From Alphaproteobacteria bacterium (GTDB lineage Bacteria; Pseudomonadota; Alphaproteobacteria; UBA6615): a stretch of 64,000 nucleotides of DNA. The stretch covers positions 186,001 through 250,000 of the forward strand of contig JAJFIX010000006.1 of NCBI GenBank assembly GCA_021774575.1, in the 5' to 3' direction. A program made the position numbers and the translations under genes. The notes under the pieces are model-generated. The model was given only the letters and a program-made list of their open reading frames with translations. It ran no database searches and had not been told where the DNA came from. Of this stretch, positions 19,815 through 29,302 are shown piece by piece. Position 1 is the first letter of the stretch; each line of letters opens with the position of its first letter.

Positions 19815-21269
19815 ATGCCCGCAAATCTCGAAAAGATTACGCCCTTAATATTGTCCGGCGGAGCGGGAAGTAGGTTATGGCCGGTCTCACGTTCTAGCAT
19901 GCCCAAACAATTACTTGCGCTCGGATCGATCCAATCAATGATCGCGGAGACGGCAACCCGCGTCGGAGGAGATGGGTTTGCCGCGCCGATTGTGGTTTGT
20001 AATAAAGATCATGTATTTCTTATTTTCGATCAGTTGACCAAAGCAGGCATAGAGCCTCAAAAAATGGTGGCGGAGCCTGTAGGGCGCAATACGGCAGGCG
20101 CTATTGCGGCGGGCCTGCTGGCATCATCGTCAATTGACGATGCGAGCCTGATACTGGTCTTGCCGTCTGATCATGTAATTGGTGATTCCAATACCTTTCT
20201 TGACGCGATAGCGTCTGGCGCGATCGCGGCGCGGGCGGGCCATATTGTCGCCTTCGGTGTCGTGCCCGAGCGTCCCGAAACCGGTTATGGGTATATAGAG
20301 CATGGCGGTGCGATTTCCGGCGCGCCGGCTGCGCTTTCGATTAGCCGATTTGTTGAAAAACCTGATCTCGAAACTGCGACAAGTTATATGGCGGCAGGAA
20401 ATTACAGTTGGAATGCTGGCATATTCCTGTTTTCCGCTCGCACAATCATTGAGGCGTTTCAGCTGCATTCTCCGGCGATATTCTCCAGTGTGCAAAATGC
20501 GATTGACGGGGGAAACGTGGAAAATATTACTGTGGACCTTGGTGGGGTTTACGCAGAAGTTCCGGCCGAACCGTTCGACATCGCGATTATGGAGAAGACA
20601 GATCGGGGCGCGGTTGTGCCCGTTTCAATGGGATGGAGTGATATCGGATCTTGGCATTCATACTGGACTATGATGCCAAAAGACGAAGCGGGGAATGTCA
20701 CAATCGGTGACGCAACACTCATTGAGTGCAGCAATTCCTTGATTTGGAGTGGCGGCGATACGGTTACGGCAGCGGTCGGGGTGAGCGACCTGATTGTCAT
20801 CGTGACCGATGATGCAGTCCTTGTTCTCGACCAAGGCCGTTCCGAACACGTGAAAGAGATTGTCGATAAATTTCAGTCCGAAGGCCGGAACATTCAGGCC
20901 GTCGGGTCGACTGTATTTCGACCGTGGGGGAATTATCGGACCCTCGATACGGGGCCCGGATTTTTGGTCAAGCGCATTGTCGTCAATCCCGGCGCCAGCC
21001 TATCGCTGCAATACCATCATCATCGCGCAGAACATTGGACGGTTGCGGCGGGTGAAGCCAAGGTCACTGTTGGTGAACGAGTTTTCAATTTGGAAAAAAA
21101 CGGGTCGACGGATATCGCGATCGGCGAGGTCCATCGGCTGGAAAATACCGGAACCGAACCGCTACATCTGATCGAAGTGCAGACCGGTGATATTTTGCGC
21201 GAGGATGATATTGTTCGACTGGAAGATCGATACGGCAGAATTGAGGGCAAAGACAAAAACGAAAATTAG
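19815..21269 (+). CDS. manC: Mannose-1-phosphate guanylyltransferase / mannose-6-phosphate isomerase
   Basis: A 484-residue bifunctional enzyme that makes GDP-mannose. The nucleotidyltransferase domain (about 1-340) starts with the GTP loop SGGAGSRLWPVSRSSMPKQLL region and has VEPVGRNTAGAI-like and FVEKPDLETA motifs. The C-terminal cupin domain (about 365-475) carries the isomerase signature FRPWGNYR, the metal-site segment YHHHRAEHWTVAAGEA and GEVHRLENTGTEPLHLIEVQ. Its product is the substrate of the neighbouring gmd. It converges on fcl with a 4-base overlap at their 3' ends. Confidence 0.96.
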   Translation: MPANLEKITPLILSGGAGSRLWPVSRSSMPKQLLALGSIQSMIAETATRVGGDGFAAPIVVCNKDHVFLIFDQLTKAGIEPQKMVAEPVGRNTAGAIAAGLLASSSIDDASLILVLPSDHVIGDSNTFLDAIASGAIAARAGHIVAFGVVPERPETGYGYIEHGGAISGAPAALSISRFVEKPDLETATSYMAAGNYSWNAGIFLFSARTIIEAFQLHSPAIFSSVQNAIDGGNVENITVDLGGVYAEVPAEPFDIAIMEKTDRGAVVPVSMGWSDIGSWHSYWTMMPKDEAGNVTIGDATLIECSNSLIWSGGDTVTAAVGVSDLIVIVTDDAVLVLDQGRSEHVKEIVDKFQSEGRNIQAVGSTVFRPWGNYRTLDTGPGFLVKRIVVNPGASLSLQYHHHRAEHWTVAAGEAKVTVGERVFNLEKNGSTDIAIGEVHRLENTGTEPLHLIEVQTGDILREDDIVRLEDRYGRIEGKDKNEN

Positions 21270-22222
21270 GCGGCCTCTGCCTTACCGGAATTTAAATACC
21301 AGGCGTAAGTTGCCTCTAAGCCCGCACCCAGTTCTGTCTGAGCAGCCCAACCGGCCTTGGTCAGACGTCCGACATCGAGCAGTTTTTGTGGCGTCCCATC
21401 CGGTTTCGAATTGTCGAAACGAAGCCCGCCGTTAAACCCAACAACGTCACATATTTGGCGCGCGATTTCGGCAATCGTAACGTCTGCGCCGGTACCGATA
21501 TTGACAAAATCTTCGCCGGAATAATGCTTCATCAAATGAATAGCGGCGTCGGCAATATCATCCACATACATGAATTCGCGCCGCGCCTTTCCCGTACCCC
21601 AAACATCCATGAATTCCATTTTTCCGACCTTTGCCGAATGGGCCTTGGACATGAGTGCGGGTATGACATGGCTGGAGGCAAGATCGAAATTATCGCCGGG
21701 GCCATAGAGATTTGTCGGCATCGCCGAGATAAAGTCGCAGCCATATTGCCGACGATAGGCTTGGCATAATCTTATGCCGGCAATCTTGGCTATCGCGTAC
21801 CACTGATTGGTCGGTTCCAATTCTCCGGTAAGCAGCGCGTCTTCGCGCATAGGCTGGGCGGCGAATTTTGGGTAAATACAGCTCGATCCCAGAAAGAGAA
21901 GCTTTTTTACACCAGCTTTTCGGGCCGCTTCGATAATGGAGTTTTGGATTGCCAGGTTGTCATAAATAAATTCAGCTGGTCTGGTGTCGTTTGCCAAGAT
22001 GCCGCCGACTGTCGCCGCTGCAATGAAAATAGCGTCTGGCTTTTGGGCGTCGACCCATGTTTCGACATCTGCCTGGCGTGTCAGGTCCAAGGTGGAGCGC
22101 GGAACCGTCAGCAAGTCACAAGACTCGCTCTCCAGGCGCCTGCAAATGGCCGAACCAACCATACCGCGGTGTCCCGCAACCCAAACCCGTCTACCGTCTA
22201 ATGAAAACATGCGGTCAATCAT
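21266..22222 (-). CDS. fcl: GDP-L-fucose synthase
   Basis: A 318-residue extended short-chain dehydrogenase that epimerises and reduces GDP-4-keto-6-deoxymannose to GDP-L-fucose with NADPH. The nucleotide loop is [12 protein letters not shown] (residues about 14-25), the catalytic triad is in SSCIYP and [13 protein letters not shown] (Tyr/Lys), and [13 protein letters not shown] follows. The start overlaps gmd by 8 bases, so the two are translated as a unit. With manC this completes the path from mannose-1-phosphate to GDP-L-fucose. Confidence 0.96.
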   Translation of the reverse strand: MIDRMFSLDGRRVWVAGHRGMVGSAICRRLESESCDLLTVPRSTLDLTRQADVETWVDAQKPDAIFIAAATVGGILANDTRPAEFIYDNLAIQNSIIEAARKAGVKKLLFLGSSCIYPKFAAQPMREDALLTGELEPTNQWYAIAKIAGIRLCQAYRRQYGCDFISAMPTNLYGPGDNFDLASSHVIPALMSKAHSAKVGKMEFMDVWGTGKARREFMYVDDIADAAIHLMKHYSGEDFVNIGTGADVTIAEIARQICDVVGFNGGLRFDNSKPDGTPQKLLDVGRLTKAGWAAQTELGAGLEATYAWYLNSGKAEAA

Positions 22223-23285
22223 CTCTGTTTACCCGGCCCTGCTCATTTTGGACGAGAGCAAGGTCGCTGCTTACCATTTCGGCTACTAGGTCGGCAAATT
22301 TTGTATTTGCTTCCCAGCCAAGTATTTCACGCGCTCTTGTTGGATCCCCGCATAGCAAATCGACTTCGGTCGGCCGAAAATATCGGGGGTCAATTTGGAC
22401 GAGAACATCACCGGTTTTACCGTCTATACCTGTTTCCTCTGCGCCTTCTCCGGTCCAATTAATATCCTGACCGACATGTGAAAAGGCGAGTTCGACGAAC
22501 TCACGAACCGTATGAGTTTCTCCGGTTGCTAAAACGAAATCGTCCGGCTCATCTTGTTGCAGGATCAACCATTGTCCTTCGACATAGTCGCGCGCATGCC
22601 CCCAGTCGCGTTTGGCATCAAGGTTTCCGAGATAGAGTTTCTTCTGCAATCCGAGTTCAATCGCCGCCACGGCGCGGGTAATTTTTCGAGTGACAAAAGT
22701 CTCGCCGCGCGTCGGGCCTTCATGGTTGAACAAGATGCCGTTGGACGCGTGCATGCCATAAGCCTCACGGTAATTGACCATTATCCAATAGGCGTAAAGT
22801 TTAGCCACAGCATATGGCGAACGCGGGTAAAAAAGGGTCTTCTCAGTTTGCGGTGTTTCTCTGGCCTTTCCGTATAATTCGGATGTCGAGGCTTGATAAA
22901 TTCGAGTGGCGTTTTCCAAGCCCAAAATTCGGATGGCTTCGAGCAACCGAAGCGCGCCCATTCCGTCGGCGTTGGCCGTATACTCTGGGGATTCAAAACT
23001 CACCGCCACATGGCTCTGCGCCGCTAGATTGTATATTTCAGTCGGTTGAATCTTCTGGACCAGACGAATGAGATTCGAAGAATCCGTCATATCACCGTAA
23101 TGCAGAATGAAGTCGACATCCATTTCATGCAGGTCCTGGTAGAGATGATCCACTCGGGACGTATTAAAGGACGATGAGCGCCGCTTTAACCCGTGAACTT
23201 CGTATCCTTTGGAGAGCAGCAGCTCGGCCAAATATGCGCCATCTTGGCCGGTTACACCTGTTATGAAGGCAATTTTTTTGCTCAT
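22215..23285 (-). CDS. gmd: GDP-mannose 4,6-dehydratase
   Basis: A 356-residue extended short-chain dehydrogenase. It has the NADP loop [15 protein letters not shown] (residues 10-24), [31 protein letters not shown], and the catalytic [14 protein letters not shown] (Tyr/Lys). It converts GDP-mannose to GDP-4-keto-6-deoxymannose, the substrate of the next gene. The N-terminus follows directly on the ATG at 23285. About 245 bases separate it from the divergent asnB, enough for two promoters. Confidence 0.97.
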   Translation of the reverse strand: MSKKIAFITGVTGQDGAYLAELLLSKGYEVHGLKRRSSSFNTSRVDHLYQDLHEMDVDFILHYGDMTDSSNLIRLVQKIQPTEIYNLAAQSHVAVSFESPEYTANADGMGALRLLEAIRILGLENATRIYQASTSELYGKARETPQTEKTLFYPRSPYAVAKLYAYWIMVNYREAYGMHASNGILFNHEGPTRGETFVTRKITRAVAAIELGLQKKLYLGNLDAKRDWGHARDYVEGQWLILQQDEPDDFVLATGETHTVREFVELAFSHVGQDINWTGEGAEETGIDGKTGDVLVQIDPRYFRPTEVDLLCGDPTRAREILGWEANTKFADLVAEMVSSDLALVQNEQGRVNRDD

Positions 23286-23530
23286 TTAGAATATTCCAGT
23301 ACTGTCCAGTTTACTCAGGTTTCAAAATTGCCGACGGGTGTTGTCACAATATGTTATCCACTCTGTCAGCACCGCCACAAATTAATACTGTTCGCTTCAC
23401 GCAAAGGCCGTCGCATTTGATAACAATCTGGTGCCGATCGTTATGAAACCCTTCCAAAAATGGCTGTCTGGAACTAATACCGTGGGTGCCTTTGCGATGA
23501 TCACGGCCGACTAAAAGAGGGAAAGGCCAT

Positions 23531-25474
23531 ATGTGCGGATTTGCCGGTTTTATTGACCTCCAGCCTAAGCGCGACGCCGAGACATTGAGCGGAATTGCCC
23601 GCGCGATGAATGATCGGATAAGGTGGCGTGGGCCCGACGATGAGGGCACCTGGGTGGACGAGCGCAATGGTGTAGCACTTGGCCACCGGCGGCTGTCGGT
23701 GATTGATCTCTCGCCGAATGGCCACCAGCCAATGGTTTCCTCCTGTGGGCGCTATGTTATTATTTATAATGGGGAAGTCTATAATTTTCGGGAACTGCGT
23801 GCCGAGCTCGCGGCAGGGGGAAAAAGATTTAACGGCCATTCCGACACCGAGGTGATAGTTGAAGCCTGCGCGGCATGGGGGGTGGTGGCGACGGTCAAGA
23901 GACTGATTGGAATGTTTGCGTTTGCTCTGTGGGACCGGGAAACGCGCACGGTGACTCTGGTGCGCGACAGGCTTGGCGTCAAACCTCTATATTGGGGACA
24001 TCAGGCGAGCACCATTTTCTTTGCGTCACAGTTGGGGCCGTTTGAGGTACATCCAGATATCGATTTGGAAATCGACCGTAACGCGTTGTCTTCTTATATG
24101 CGTCATTCTTATGTGCCGGCGCCGCACAGCATTTACCAGGGCATTTCTAAATTGGAACCGGGGCACATAATTACGGTCCCCTTGGATGGCGCGGCGCAAT
24201 CTTCCTGTTATTGGGATATGCGTTCGGTTGCCAAGACCGGCAGAGGTAATCGCGTTGAAATGAGCGACGACGAAGCGGTAGGAGCTTTGGATGCTCTGTT
24301 GCGCGATGCCGTAAAACAACGCATGATTGCCGATGTGCCATTGGGGGCATTTTTGTCGGGCGGGATCGACAGCTCTAGCGTTGTTGCTTTGATGCAAGCG
24401 CAAAGCGACCGACCGATAAAAACTTTCTCTATTGGCTTTCATGAAGACGGATATGATGAAGCGCAGCATGCTAAAGCCGTTGCAACGCATATTGGTACGG
24501 ATCATACCGAACTTTATGTCGATCCTCGTCACGCCCTGGACGTCTTGCCCGGTATATCGCGCTGGTATGACGAACCGTTTGCCGATAGCTCGCAGATACC
24601 GACTTACCTTGTTTCTGAAATGACCCGCAAACATGTTACGGTGGCATTGTCTGGGGATGGTGGGGATGAATTATTTGCGGGTTATAACCGATACCCATGG
24701 GGTGAAGCCCTTTGGAACCGATTTGGCCGTTGGCCCAAAGGTTTGCGCAAGGCCGCTGCCGGGTTTCTTCGGTCGGTTCCATCCGAAAGATGGGATCATG
24801 TTTTGCGTTTGCTTCCCAATAAGATACGACCGTCTCAGGCGGGCGACAAAGTTCACAAAATTGCGCAAATCCTACCCGTCGACGGGCAGGATTCCCTTTA
24901 TCGGCGATTGGTATCCCAATGGGAGGATCCGGCCCAGCTAGTCTTGCGCGCGCAAGAGTATAAAGGCATCCTTTGGGACGATACCGTTCGAGAAGATTTT
25001 CCCGATTTTGTTGATCGCATGCAATTCTTGGATGCCCAGACTTATTTGCCCGACGATATTTTAACCAAGGTCGACCGGGCCTCCATGGCCGTATCTTTGG
25101 AGGCACGGGTGCCGCTATTGGATCATCGGATTGCGGAATTTGCCTGGCGTCTGCCCAGACATATGAAAATTAGGGATGGTCAGGGCAAGTGGTTGTTGCG
25201 CCAGGTTCTATATAAATACGTGCCCAAGAAGCTAATTGAACGTCCTAAAATGGGTTTTGGCGTTCCTATAGATCGCTGGTTACGGGAAGATTTGCGTGAA
25301 TGGGGGGAAGACCTGCTAGATCCAACCCGGTTGCGCGATGAGGGAAATTTTAACGTAAAACTAGTCCGGCAGGCGTGGGACGAACACCAAAAGGGGACGC
25401 GCAATTGGCAGCATCCCTTGTGGACGGTCCTGATGTTTCAGTCATGGAGATATGAACGTAGTTTCCAAGGCTAA
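23531..25474 (+). CDS. asnB: Asparagine synthase (glutamine-hydrolysing)
   Basis: A 647-residue class B enzyme. Cys2 of MCGFAGF is the nucleophile of the glutaminase domain, with RRLSVIDLSPNGHQPM and YNGEVYNFRELR following. The synthetase domain has the ATP loop SGGIDSSSV (residues 276-284) and the LSGDGGDELFAGY motif. In many bacteria asnB-like genes next to nucleotide-sugar genes amidate sugars or act in polysaccharide clusters, so free asparagine may not be the only product; that is inference from the neighbours. A GAGGGAAAGG sequence precedes the ATG. Confidence 0.93.
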   Translation: MCGFAGFIDLQPKRDAETLSGIARAMNDRIRWRGPDDEGTWVDERNGVALGHRRLSVIDLSPNGHQPMVSSCGRYVIIYNGEVYNFRELRAELAAGGKRFNGHSDTEVIVEACAAWGVVATVKRLIGMFAFALWDRETRTVTLVRDRLGVKPLYWGHQASTIFFASQLGPFEVHPDIDLEIDRNALSSYMRHSYVPAPHSIYQGISKLEPGHIITVPLDGAAQSSCYWDMRSVAKTGRGNRVEMSDDEAVGALDALLRDAVKQRMIADVPLGAFLSGGIDSSSVVALMQAQSDRPIKTFSIGFHEDGYDEAQHAKAVATHIGTDHTELYVDPRHALDVLPGISRWYDEPFADSSQIPTYLVSEMTRKHVTVALSGDGGDELFAGYNRYPWGEALWNRFGRWPKGLRKAAAGFLRSVPSERWDHVLRLLPNKIRPSQAGDKVHKIAQILPVDGQDSLYRRLVSQWEDPAQLVLRAQEYKGILWDDTVREDFPDFVDRMQFLDAQTYLPDDILTKVDRASMAVSLEARVPLLDHRIAEFAWRLPRHMKIRDGQGKWLLRQVLYKYVPKKLIERPKMGFGVPIDRWLREDLREWGEDLLDPTRLRDEGNFNVKLVRQAWDEHQKGTRNWQHPLWTVLMFQSWRYERSFQG

Positions 25475-25502
25475 TATTATATTTCTCATTTTAGCGTCCT
25501 GT

Positions 25503-25529
25503 CCCACACATCGTCTGACGATATGTGGG
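25503..25529. terminator. Hairpin downstream of asnB; the rest of the 25475-25797 gap has no gene
   Basis: An inverted repeat (CCCACACATCGT / ACGATATGTGGG, three-base loop, one mismatch) starts 28 bases past the asnB stop. It is strong enough to stop transcription, but no T run follows on either strand, so it is only a candidate terminator. The remaining gap up to the MFS gene shows a TATACT hexamer at 25756-25761 that could be a -10 element, with no convincing -35, and no credible ORF. Confidence 0.45.
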
Positions 25530-25797
25530 TTGCGCGAATTTATCGGCGGAGCGCAATCCGAGCACAGCCGTGCGCCGAATACCAGGTGGTCCACACACTT
25601 TCGCTTACCTTCTACAAAAATATGGAGATATATTGATACCCAAGGCTGGCTGCCATCCTGGTGCGACCCACCTATTGGTTGGTTCTTCGCCCGAGAGCTA
25701 AACTGATCTGTCCGTATCGTTTTATGTCCCGCTGTATGCATCGCGACGGGCTAACTATACTCCCGCTCGCGGGCGCATCAATAACGGGGCTACTCCT

Positions 25798-26970
25798 GTG
25801 GAATCAAAACGTTGGCTCATACTTGGCGTGCTTTTTCTGGCGCGTACGGCGATGGGATTCCAGTTTCAGTCAGTTGTCGGCGTATCGCCCTTTCTTCGTG
25901 CCGATCTTGGCATCGGCCTCGGTGAACTCGGCTTGTTGGTTGGCGCTTATATGCTTCCCGGTATCGTCGTCGCGCTACCAGGCGGTTCTCTGGGTGACAG
26001 GTTTGGGCAAAAACAAGTTGCCATCGTCGGGCTTCTGCTGATGGCGGTCGGAGGTGCCCTGACGGCGATAGCTGGTGGATTGGCTGTGGCAACGCTTGGC
26101 CGGGTTATTTCCGGGATCGGTGCCGTCGTGCTTAATGTGCTGCTGACGGGAATGGTCGCCGAATGGTTCGCTCGAGATCGTCTGGTTACAGCGATGGCGA
26201 TTTTGGTGACTAGCTGGCCCGTCGGTATTGGCATTGCACTGGTGATCGGTCCATTTATCGGCGCTTCATTGGGGTGGTCGGCAATGATGTGGATTTCGGC
26301 GGCTGCCAGTCTCGCGACGTGCGCATTGGTCGCCCTCGTTTACCAGCGCCCCGTTAGCCAGATAGAGGGTGCTGCGAATATAGTGCAGGCCAAACTTACC
26401 TCCCGCGACTTTTGGCTGGCGACCTGGTCGGGCCAAGTCTGGGCTTTTTTTAACGTCGGCTACATTGTCGTCGTTAGCTTTATGCCCGCATTGTTGCTTG
26501 CTGACGGCGCGTCTCCGACGGCAGCTGGTCTGGTTACCAGCTTTGCAACTTGGAGTTTGATTATCACCATACCGCTGGGTGGCCTGCTGATAGACCGTAT
26601 CGGCCATAGTGTTGTGATCATGTATTCGTGTTTTGCCGTCTTGTCCGTGGCGATTGCGGTGACTGGCATATTGCCGGCAACGGCCCTGACTGTCGTTATT
26701 ATTGTTGGTATATTTTCCGGCCCGCCGGCGGGTGCAATTATGGCGCTGCCCGCCGGTTCCCTACGTGCCGCTGTACGTACAACGGGCATGGGTATCTATT
26801 TTACCTGGTATTATGTCGCGATGGCGGTACTCCCGCCATTTGCTGGGTGGTTGGGCGATTTGACCGGAGCGGCCTCGACACCACTGCTATTTGGCGCGGT
26901 GGTAATGGTGGCAACAATGCTTAGTCTTTTTGTTTTTCTGCGCTATTCGGAACGCACCGACACGAGATGA
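25798..26970 (+). CDS. Major facilitator superfamily transporter
   Basis: A 390-residue inner membrane protein with 12 predicted helices. It has the MFS loop 2-3 motif GGSLGDRFGQK (near residue 61) and the loop 8-9 counterpart GGLLIDRIGH. The start is a GTG at 25798. The substrate is not evident; the overall look (LGELGLLVGAYMLPGI) resembles the anion/cyanate-type MFS proteins, but this is weak. It converges on the GH3 gene, whose stop lies 28 bases beyond its own, so it is a separate transcription unit. Confidence 0.85.
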   Translation: MESKRWLILGVLFLARTAMGFQFQSVVGVSPFLRADLGIGLGELGLLVGAYMLPGIVVALPGGSLGDRFGQKQVAIVGLLLMAVGGALTAIAGGLAVATLGRVISGIGAVVLNVLLTGMVAEWFARDRLVTAMAILVTSWPVGIGIALVIGPFIGASLGWSAMMWISAAASLATCALVALVYQRPVSQIEGAANIVQAKLTSRDFWLATWSGQVWAFFNVGYIVVVSFMPALLLADGASPTAAGLVTSFATWSLIITIPLGGLLIDRIGHSVVIMYSCFAVLSVAIAVTGILPATALTVVIIVGIFSGPPAGAIMALPAGSLRAAVRTTGMGIYFTWYYVAMAVLPPFAGWLGDLTGAASTPLLFGAVVMVATMLSLFVFLRYSERTDTR

Positions 26971-26998
26971 AAATATCCGCCGCATTATAGACCGGCCG

Positions 26999-29263
26999 CT
27001 AAATCTGGTCCGGTTTATGGTTTTGGGCAGGGGAATCGTTCAAACGAAACTCAGACAAGACTTCGAATTTTGCCGAGAGCGTCAAATCCCGCGGTCGGGA
27101 CGAGGGGCCCACATAAATTGTGAATGTGCCCGCCTCCACAATGCCGTGCCCATTCGGGTGCCAGATCGCCATTTCCTCAGGGGCAATGTTAAGGCTAACC
27201 GTCCGGTTTTCCCCAGGTGCTAAGAAAACGCGTTGCCAGGCACATAGTTTTCGGGCCGCACGAGTTCGACTGCCGACTTCGTCACAAATGTAGACTTGCG
27301 CCGTCTCAGTGGCCGGGCGGTCGCCGATATTGCGCAGGCAAAAAGTTACCGTTGCAGCATCTCCGTCGACCAGTTCCTTGTGGCTCATCTGCAAGGAATG
27401 GTATTCAAATCGGCCATAAGTCAGGCCTTCGCCGAACGCGAAAACAGGAACGGCCAGAGCCTCAGGTAAATCACAATATTGGTCGTCAAAATGCCATCCA
27501 GGGCGCTGATCATAGCGCACCGGTGTTGCTCCACCATGGCGGGGGAAGGTTACGGTCAGACGGCCGGATGGCGAAATGTCTCCAAAAAGCAACTGCGGCA
27601 ATGCATCCCCGCCGCGCTCACCAGGATTCCAAATACACAAAAAGGCGTCAGCCAACTCGGCGACCGCATCGATAATGAGCGGCCTATTTGCCATGTAAAC
27701 GACAATGAGGGGTCGCCCGGTGTTCTTGAGTTCCTCAATCAGTTCGTCTTGGCGACCCGCTAAGTGAAGCGATGCACGGTCGTGCTGCTCGCCGGCCATC
27801 TCGCGACAATCGCCGACCACGGCGATAATCACATCGGCCTGGCCACCGATTTCGGTCGCCACGGATACGTCCGACCGGTCATTGTCAGTGAGCTCACACC
27901 CATAATGACTAACGACGTCAATGCCGCGCGCTTGGCAGTAGTCTTTCATGCCCTGCAGCAGGGTCACGCAGCGTTGCGGCCCCTCCTCAACGTTTCGCGA
28001 TAACCAGCCATCGCGCCCCACCAAGCCAAGGGACCAATCGCCAAGTTGCTCGACAACGGAATCGATCGCCGGACCAATAAGTGCAATTTTTCCATTTTTC
28101 GAGGCTGAAAGCGGTAACAATTTGTCGTTCTTTAAAAGTATTGCAGATTGAAGTGCTGCCTCCAGCGCCAGCGACTTGGCGGCCTCGGTGTCCGCGATAT
28201 TTCTCCCCCTCGAAAGACGGTTTGGCTCTTCCGTTTCCAATAACCCGAGCTTTTCCTTCATCTCCAGCACGCGCAGACAGGCCGTGTCGATATGGTCCTG
28301 ACCGACTTTTCCGTGTTCGAAGGCAGATTTCAGCGCCGCAGGAAAGTTCGGTGTCCCCATTACGATGTCGGTTCCATTGGCGACGGCAATCGCTGCGGCA
28401 CTCTCCAGGTCCGGTGCCACCCGGTGAAGGTCGACCAATCGATCGACATTTTGCCAGTCGGTCAGGACCAACCCGTTGAACCCCATTTGGTCGCGCAGTA
28501 GGTCTTGCAGCAATGCGCCGTTGGCAGTGCAGGGAATGCCGTCGACAGCATGATAGCCAGCCATCACCGACGCCGGCCGAGCCTTCAAAGCGTGCCGCCA
28601 TGGCGAGAGCGTCTCGGCCTGCAAGGTCTGGCTACTCGCCGCATATTCGGTCGAATCTCGACCGCCAAGGCCTTCAGAATATCCTGCGAAATGCTTGGCG
28701 CAGGCCAGAACAGATGTCGACCTGTCCGCACCGCAACCTTGAAAACCTCGGATACTGGCTGCCCCCATCAGCCCGGCGAGATAACCGTCTTCCCCGGCGG
28801 TTTCACCAATGCGTCCGAACCGCGGATCACGTGCGGTATCCATGACCGGCGCCAATGCCCAATGAATATTTGTCGCGATCATTTGGAGCGCTGTGGCTTC
28901 GCCGATAAGTTCGAAAAGTTCGAGGTCCCATGAGCTTGATAGGGCGATCCGTGTCGGAAATGTCGTGCCCTCGTTCCAGAACGAATGCCCGTTGATGCAA
29001 TCCATGGCAAACAGCGGCGGTATGGAAAGCCGATGTCGTGCTGTCAAATGGGATTGGAGGACCGATGCGATTTCGCCTTGAACATTGATTATCGACCCGG
29101 TGTGAACCGCCGCCATATGCTGTACGGATTGATGATTGGGAATATCACCAAGATAAAGTTTCCGTCCATCAAGCATGCACAGCTGCCCAATTTTTTCGTC
29201 AAAACTCATCTCGCGGAGGATGGCATCGGGCCGTGCGTATGACTGGGGCTGCTGTTTGCTCAT
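26999..29263 (-). CDS. Glycoside hydrolase family 3 beta-glycosidase
   Basis: A 754-residue GH3 enzyme that removes terminal beta-linked sugars such as glucose or xylose. The TIM barrel carries HWALAPVMDTARDPRFGR, CAKHFAGYSEGLGGRD and the nucleophile Asp269 in GLVLTDWQNVD. The alpha/beta sandwich domain follows, and the C-terminal fibronectin III-like domain begins near residue 640. No signal peptide, so it acts in the cytoplasm on imported oligosaccharide. It is the last gene of the lacI operon, 39 bases after the GH63-like gene. Confidence 0.93.
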   Translation of the reverse strand: MSKQQPQSYARPDAILREMSFDEKIGQLCMLDGRKLYLGDIPNHQSVQHMAAVHTGSIINVQGEIASVLQSHLTARHRLSIPPLFAMDCINGHSFWNEGTTFPTRIALSSSWDLELFELIGEATALQMIATNIHWALAPVMDTARDPRFGRIGETAGEDGYLAGLMGAASIRGFQGCGADRSTSVLACAKHFAGYSEGLGGRDSTEYAASSQTLQAETLSPWRHALKARPASVMAGYHAVDGIPCTANGALLQDLLRDQMGFNGLVLTDWQNVDRLVDLHRVAPDLESAAAIAVANGTDIVMGTPNFPAALKSAFEHGKVGQDHIDTACLRVLEMKEKLGLLETEEPNRLSRGRNIADTEAAKSLALEAALQSAILLKNDKLLPLSASKNGKIALIGPAIDSVVEQLGDWSLGLVGRDGWLSRNVEEGPQRCVTLLQGMKDYCQARGIDVVSHYGCELTDNDRSDVSVATEIGGQADVIIAVVGDCREMAGEQHDRASLHLAGRQDELIEELKNTGRPLIVVYMANRPLIIDAVAELADAFLCIWNPGERGGDALPQLLFGDISPSGRLTVTFPRHGGATPVRYDQRPGWHFDDQYCDLPEALAVPVFAFGEGLTYGRFEYHSLQMSHKELVDGDAATVTFCLRNIGDRPATETAQVYICDEVGSRTRAARKLCAWQRVFLAPGENRTVSLNIAPEEMAIWHPNGHGIVEAGTFTIYVGPSSRPRDLTLSAKFEVLSEFRLNDSPAQNHKPDQI

Positions 29264-29302
29264 GCCGCTATGTCACCAAAGAGGAGGCCGTGCATTCTTC
29301 TT

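Noticed and set aside
24026-24634. 202-codon minus-strand frame opposite asnB
   Set aside because: Shadow of the asparagine synthase gene. No start signal.
25442-25741. 99-codon minus-strand frame in the asnB-MFS gap
   Set aside because: No ribosome binding site or similarity. It includes the hairpin and antisense asnB sequence.
27987-28601. 204-codon minus-strand frame inside the GH3 gene
   Set aside because: Alternative frame of the same strand within a well-supported GH3 protein.
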